A stretch of 64,000 bases of DNA from Ectocarpus siliculosus (Eukaryota; Sar; Phaeophyceae; Ectocarpales; Ectocarpaceae). The first letter of the stretch is position 1. Every line of letters begins with the position of its first letter. Below are positions 58,196 to 64,000 of the stretch, one piece after another. Position numbers and translations under genes: made by a program. The notes beneath the pieces were generated by a model. That model did not search any database and had not been told where the DNA came from. It worked only from the letters and a program-made list of their open reading frames with translations. The stretch lies in the NCBI GenBank assembly GCA_000310025.1, contig FN649739.1:147211-211210 (forward strand). Direction: 5' to 3'.

Positions 58196-61100
58196 TCATC
58201 TTCGAGAGCGATCGAGGTCCGGGTTGGTAGGGACGGGCAACTCCACTTTCTCGCCTCTCGCACACCTGCCACGGAGAAAAGCAGCGGGCATGGATAGGAA
58301 ATTATCGTCGCAACGGTATTGGTAAACAAAGCTTCAAAGACGCTCGACCAGAGCAAAACCTCTCAAGTCACCAGGGGGTGGGAGTGCTCTTCTCTTTTGT
58401 CTTCTCGTTTACGGTTGTTTGTCGCCTTCCTTCTTTTCGAGTGCCATGACTGAAAATTGTCGCTGCTCGACATTTTACGAAAAATCTCAACATTTCTCCG
58501 CTTTGTATATCGCACGTACTGTGAATATAATTTTCTCTTCTTGTGGTATGATTGTTTCGTCTCACCTTCCTTTATGAGTGCCGTAACTAGAACAGCCGCC
58601 GCTCGGTGTGACGAGGAAAAAATCAGGTTTTCTCTAATTGGCCCATATGCACAAATGTGTTTGCTGCGGGTGGCTTGTTTCTCACCTTCCTTTGCTGGTA
58701 GGGCCATGACTACAAAAGCCAATCCGCTCATTTGGCGAGGACAACAAACCAGGGTACACCCAATGCGCTACAATCTATACTTTGCTGTAGCACAATATGC
58801 TTGTAAATGTTCGTTGTTAATGTTCGTTGTTAATGTTCGTTGTTAATGTTCGTTGTTAATGTTCGTTGTTAATGTTTGTTGTTAATGTTCGTTGTTAATG
58901 TTCGTTGTTAATGTTTGTTGTTAATGTTTGTTGTTAATGTTTGTTGTTAATGTTTGTTGTTAATGTTTGTTGATTTTCTCACCTGACGACGAGAACCGTG
59001 AGGTAAGTAGTCACCGAACACCCCACCAGCACAATCGCCGCCCACAGGGTCTCCATGAAAACGCCTTCGGCCTTATCGGACTCCTGAAACCGCCGGGAAA
59101 CAAACGAAAAAAGCACACACACACACATGCATTGGTTGACCAGCTGGCTTTAGCGGTCGAAACAAATAATTGAAGACACATCAGATGGCATGGCGGGTTA
59201 GGTGTTTCCATCACTCACTGCTCTCCTCTACCAAAAACACACGAAAAAAAAAGAACTTGTCCTGTGTAAACAGCAAAAATGTGAGACGACCAATCGAAGC
59301 TTCTGCTTTGGTGCGACTCCGGCGCGTAAAAAAAAAAAAAAAAAACACACACACACACCTTGCGGATAGAGTTGTGCTTGACGAACACCCTCTTGAAACG
59401 GCCGATGCCGTTGCCCGTCTGTCCGTCCAGGATGGGATGATTCGCATCGTTTGCCAAGAACCCGTCGTCGTCGTACGCGTCCGAAAAGCTCGTCGCGTAC
59501 TCCACTACCTGCACGGTGGCAGAAGAAGGGAGGGGGGGGGGGGGGGGGTCGTCACGCCCTTCTGCTATGTAGGGGCGGCGCACTATCAAACGCATGGTGC
59601 GGGAATACCACTGGCCTTTAGGACGGATCCAACACGAAGAGGGCAGTAGCACGTCCGCAAGAGAGGGGAGAGACACCACCAATCCTAAGGGCTTGATCGC
59701 CATCCTCCTCTCATGACGGAAACTCGTGACTCAGCCGGTCATAATTGCGGCTCAACTAGCCGAGGGACTGTCAACAAACGGTCCTACGCAGCGTGGCTGC
59801 CCGGAATAGGCTTCAGTGGACGTGAAAATTGTTCATCACGTTCTTCTAGACAGGAACAAGTCGCACACATGAGGCAAAAAAGCGACAGCGCATTATTCCT
59901 GCTGAGACGCAATTTGTAATAGCAGAAAGACCAGGATCAACGTTTTGATGTCCTTGTGCTGGTGGCCCTTGGATTTCGGCGCCTAAGACAAAAAACATCG
60001 CAAAACAGCACTGAAACAAAAATACATATTACAGTACACAGAGCGAGAACGTTCGGCACGGTACGGTACCGTACGGTACCGTAGGCACGGCAGGAGGAAC
60101 GTCCAAAACTCCCTTGAAACCCCGGTTGGCACCAAGCGCATACAGGTACACCGAAAGGTGCAAAGACTTTCGGAAGTATACGCATACGGCGCCTAGACAC
60201 AGTGGGATGACACACACACCTACCGCTGGCACGATAAATACGTGTTTCATTGGTTACAGTAGCGGCGGTCAGCGCCGTCGATGCAAATGAAAGAAAAACA
60301 CAAGAAACACATGTATCCCTTGGACTTCAAACCGTGTTCGACTGATAGCAAAATTCAAGAAATCCCCATATGTGTCTAGGATCTTCGGGCGGGCGACGGC
60401 CAAAACGTACGCTAGAACAAAAACAAAAAAAAAACTCTTTCTCTTAACTCGAACACAATGGCACCAACAATCCACCCTCTCTACACCACCCCTACTCGCC
60501 TCTGTGAAATTTGATTGGTCCCACGGGCCGCAGTCCTGACAGTCCGTGCCGTCGGCGCACAATCCCACCGCTCGCCGGTCGTCGCACACCCCATCTCTTG
60601 CGAACCGGCACGTGTTGGTGCACCTGCCGTCTTCTGCCAGCTACTCCGACGAACCAAAGGCACAGAGCAAAGACAAAAAAACACGGGGAGGGGGGAGGAG
60701 TTGGCAAGAGGTTAAAATCGATAGGTATGATGTTCATTCCAACAAGCCGTACCAAGTGGCATGTTCCCGTTGCCATAGAAGGGAAGGGAAGGGAAGGGAA
60801 GCACTTGGGTAGGGGGCCTCCGAGAGAGGAACATTTTGGTGTGACTGACCACGGATTGGAACGCTCCTTCCCGACAGCAATGCTACGAATGCTGATCAAA
60901 AGTGATCACAAAGGGGAAGAAAAAAGCTCACCTACTTTACATACTATCATAGCTCTGGGGTCAACGGTACATAACAGAAGAAACCTGCGGCCACGACAAC
61001 GGTGGTGGACAAAGCCTACAACACCAACAATTACAGCAACAATTACAACGACGATGACCACAACGAAGCAAGAGTTACCTCTAACCCGCAGTCCGTGCAG

Positions 61101-62980
61101 TCTGTTCCTAGTGGGCAGCTCGGGGAGTTCACCAAGACGAGATCGTCCGAGTCTTCCCCTGGCATGGCGGAGCTTCCCAGATATCCCCTGAAAAAAAAGA
61201 CACAGATATCGTCAGACAGAGTTCCGTTAAGCGCGGCGTCAGTTACGATGAAGTTGAATTGTCTCGTGCGGTTGATGATCCAAGTTACGCCAACCAAATT
61301 CCCATCAACTGCGGCGTGGGAGCTGTTGATTCGTCTTTCCCGCCAAACGACCCAAGCTACTGTACCTACTACTTTCTTTCCACTTGTGCTGCAGTACAGC
61401 AGTGCCGGCCCGCCCACAAGAAACCTCTCTTTTGAGAGGGACTCAAAGCTTATTTCGTCCCCACTACTGAGGAAAGGCTTTTAATAGGATTTCATGTAGC
61501 ACCGGCCGCTAGCTCAAGTTCTCAGGGCCTTTTCCCCGACTTTGTCTAAAATCTGAGCCTCGGTTTCTGACGAACATGTTTCTTACGAGCGGGCCGGCAC
61601 CGCAATGAATGATCGATTCATAGGTAGGCAACGGGCAATGTCCCGCGTAAGAAAGACCCTGAAGACACCAGTGTAGACACCAGTGTAGCTGTGATAGTCA
61701 GACATGTCGTCTGGTCCAATAGCAGTCTGGTAGGCAGCCAATGCGTACACATCAAAGCCTGATCATCTGGAGTGCGTTGCATCCCTATATTACAAGAGGA
61801 CACGTCATTGGCCAAATCACCTGTATTCCACAAGCGCACCCCGCAAAACAAACAGGACGGAGTCGCCGAAAGTTTGATTAGCCCACCCACGCCTACGCGC
61901 GGCTCGATTTCTTCTATTTCTGTCCATAGTGAACTATTTGCTGCTGTTGTCGAGCTTGGTTGGTATTTTTACTGCAGCCAACGTGATTCCGTACAGCAGT
62001 ATTCTACAAGTACATACGCTTGGCCTCTTGGAGCGTGTTTGTTGTTTTCTCAAGAGACGGCGCGTATTCCTCTTTCGGACGCTACGTCATAAAACGCGGC
62101 CCTGTGCATGATTCCACCCGCCTTTCTCGACTTAGCTACGCGGTATCTCATATTGGTTATGCGGTATCCCATTCTCCGCTCATGGTCCCGCGGGCAGTAT
62201 TAATAGTACACTGGAGACATCACCTGCTACCGCTGGCTTGGCTGGTGAACGACTCAGACTCTCCAATGCTGTCCGTCATGGCGCCAGACCAGTTCACAGC
62301 CTCCACTCCGTCCTGGAAAGAAACACACAAGACAACAATACGAAGAGGATACATGAGCACAGAGAAGAAAAAACGACCGAATTCGTCGCGCCCAAAGAAC
62401 AAATAACAAATAAGATCGTTCGAGAGAAAGTCGAAAACTGCAACACCCAGACACTGCTATTAGTATCGAGTTTTCGGTAGTGATGGTTGCCGGGAGTGTC
62501 GGTGTTGGTCAGACGGCAGCAAAACAATGAAAGAGATCGTGAGGACAAAAAAATCACGCGAGATGGTATCCTGTAATGTCTTGTCGAGCCTGTTAGATAC
62601 CCACAGGGGAGATATCGCTGTATGATGCTCACGGAACCGTAGAAATTCAACTTGGCCATCATATGCATACAACACCATGAATGCATTGATATTCTATCAC
62701 AGACTCTTTTCATCTGTGGAAGAGATGAACTACAAATTGTTGTACACATGAACTACAAATTGTTGTGTTTTGGGTCACACAAAAAAAAAAGAGTTTCTAT
62801 GCATACTGACTCTTATCTGTGGAAGAGATTACATTGTTGCATTTTGTAAAAAAAAAAATGTTTTATATTAGAAATAGTGTACCCGGTCTTCGTCGCACTG
62901 CCCGTCATTGGCGTAGACGCAGCTGTCCTCACAGTTGAAGGTGGCGTCGTCCTTTCGAACCTCCGCGATCACGATTCCGC
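58196..62980 (-). CDS. Single-pass membrane protein with GTDCxDCG cysteine repeats (5' end missing)
   Basis: Minus-strand exons: 62980-62883, 62312-62224, 61187-61079, 60640-60500, 59982-59932, 59508-59359, 59083-58983, 58265-58196. All join in phase. The lumenal or extracellular part holds CEDSCVYANDGQCDEDR, CPLGTDCTDCG and CTNTCRFARDGVCDDRR with CADGTDCQDCG, a Cys repeat I know from stramenopile surface proteins. A spacer (YATSFSDAYDDDGF) follows, then one membrane helix (LWAAIVLVGCSVTTYLTVLVV) and a short tail ending DLDRSRR. Type I topology is likely. The signal peptide exon is not found (entry phase 1) and may lie beyond 63 kb. Exon 5's donor (CTG|GTCTTT) is weak; unspliced it would end in a stop after a hydrophobic stretch. 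Intron 4 uses a GC donor (GAG|GCGAGT). Confidence 0.68.
58808..58973 (+). repeat. 13-bp minisatellite
   Basis: About 12.7 copies of TGTTCGTTGTTAA, with later units changing TTCG to TTTG. It lies in the last intron of the Cys-repeat gene, starting about 10 nt inside the donor on the minus strand. Confidence 0.97.
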
Positions 62981-64000
62981 CTGCCGTATGTACGTGGCAA
63001 CGAGTCAAAACAGCGAAAGCGATAAGAGTCGCCTGAGAATGCCTTTTGTTTTGTTGGGGCGTTGTGGCGTCACACAACAGCGGCAACAGCAGCTCAGCAA
63101 ACAGCAAACACCACCAGAGGAAATAACAACAACAACTGCAACATCACCACCAACGACAGCAGCAACAGCAGCATTCCAGGGGTTCAGCAGTACATGTACC
63201 GTCGAGCGATTTCGTCCGTCATGCACGACGTGCTTCCGAGCACTCTCCGCTTCCAATCATACAGCAGTACTCATGATTCACATTCGGAGAGAACAAGAAG
63301 AAAAAGAAAGAGGGAGGAAACAACCAAAAAACAAGAGGACGTCACGAACAAAATCCGGGGACGCTAGACGACCACCCCCGCTCTTAACCGCATGCCAAGT
63401 GTTGTCCCCCTTCGAGATGTCGTTACGATAAGGGTTAGAGTTTTGGGGCTACAGGTTTTTTATATTTGTTTCTCTAGAAGTACCTTACAACCCTGTTTGG
63501 TGGACGTACCACATTATACGCGCCTAGAGCAGTTAACACAACTGAGCCGAAACAAACAAAAAAAATTGTTTACACGACAAGGGACAAATAAAGAGGAAAG
63601 AAAAAAAAACAGGGGACGCTGGGCCATCACCCCCCCCCCCCCCCCCCCACTCAGGGCAAAAAGGAAGATCGCACCACGTTGTCCTACAATTGGTCAAGCA
63701 TCCTCCAGGGAGTTACACAGTGGTTCTAACTTTTTCTGGAAGTGAAAGCACCAGAAAAAAAAGTACGCCACTCCCAGCTGTCATCCGTATGCAACGAAGT
63801 AAGCACGGGATGCCAAACACCCTTAGCAGGTTGCAGCGCACCCTCCGTGCGACTTGCTGAATACCTCACGGCGCTTCGCGCTTGGGGATGTGAGGGCCTG
63901 GTCCGTTGAAAACCCGGTGTGCTCCCTCCCGGGATGCGAGGTCAATGGTCTGACGACTATGACATGGACGACTATGAGTACCCCCCCCCCCCCCCCCCCC
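62981..64000. other. No confirmed gene; repeat at window edge
   Basis: Upstream of the Cys-repeat exons on the minus strand. A CAA/CAG-rich stretch lies at 63070-63190. No signal-peptide exon was recognised. The right end is repeat R copy 3. Confidence 0.4.
63629..64000 (+). repeat. Dispersed repeat family R, copy 3 (5'-truncated)
   Basis: Matches the 3' half of copies 1 and 2 from GATCGCACCACGTTG through GGAAGTGAAAGCACCAGA to GACTATGAGTAC plus poly-C, which runs off the window. A 20-nt poly-C run also precedes it (63630-63649), so this copy is bounded by poly-C on both sides. Confidence 0.8.

Noticed and set aside
1..64000. CRISPR arrays, bacterial operons, integrated large-DNA-virus genes
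   Set aside because: No regularly spaced repeats with unique spacers, no intronless gene runs, and no viral hallmark protein was recognised.

Overview
The window reads as nuclear DNA of a heterokont (stramenopile) alga, most like a brown alga of the Ectocarpus type. Genes are split into many short exons (about 70-375 nt) with GT-AG and a few GC-AG introns. Two proteins start with a signal peptide whose predicted cleavage site is followed directly by Phe, the mark of bipartite plastid targeting in algae with red-lineage complex plastids. One gene encodes an axonemal dynein-related protein, so the organism makes flagellated cells. CCCTAA/TTAGGG repeats occur internally. The species assignment is inference. 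I built all gene models by hand from splice consensus, matching intron phase and family similarity; no transcript or search was available.

Layout. 0.2-0.9 kb (-): last visible exon of an unidentified Ser-rich protein. 3.8-11.9 kb (-): a complete ten-exon gene for a signal-peptide-peptidase-family intramembrane aspartyl protease with a plastid-type presequence. 12.08-13.96 kb (+): a three-exon gene for a small Cys-motif protein, also with a plastid-type presequence, diverging from the protease gene across only 173 bp. 17.6-20.3 kb (-): five phase-linked exons of an EF-hand-like protein. 23.15-34.8 kb (+): a long gene of about 20 exons resembling AXDND1. 34.8-43.8 kb: gene-poor and rich in mobile elements (two MITE-like inverted-repeat elements, a tRNA-derived SINE, a dispersed poly-C-bounded repeat). 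43.8-46.6 kb (+): a type II membrane glycosyltransferase-like gene. 48.16-55.1 kb (+): a complete eight-exon URC4/DUF1688 gene whose introns are full of tandem repeats, including interstitial telomeric repeats. 58.2-63.0 kb (-): exons of a single-pass membrane protein with GTDCxDCG cysteine repeats, 5' end unresolved.

Functional links. The only pair whose arrangement suggests joint action is the divergent protease and Cys-motif pair: both carry plastid-type presequences and they share one short promoter region. The other genes look like unrelated neighbours. The most unusual features are the plastid-type presequence on an SPP-family protease and the repeated duplication of splice-junction segments inside the URC4 gene.
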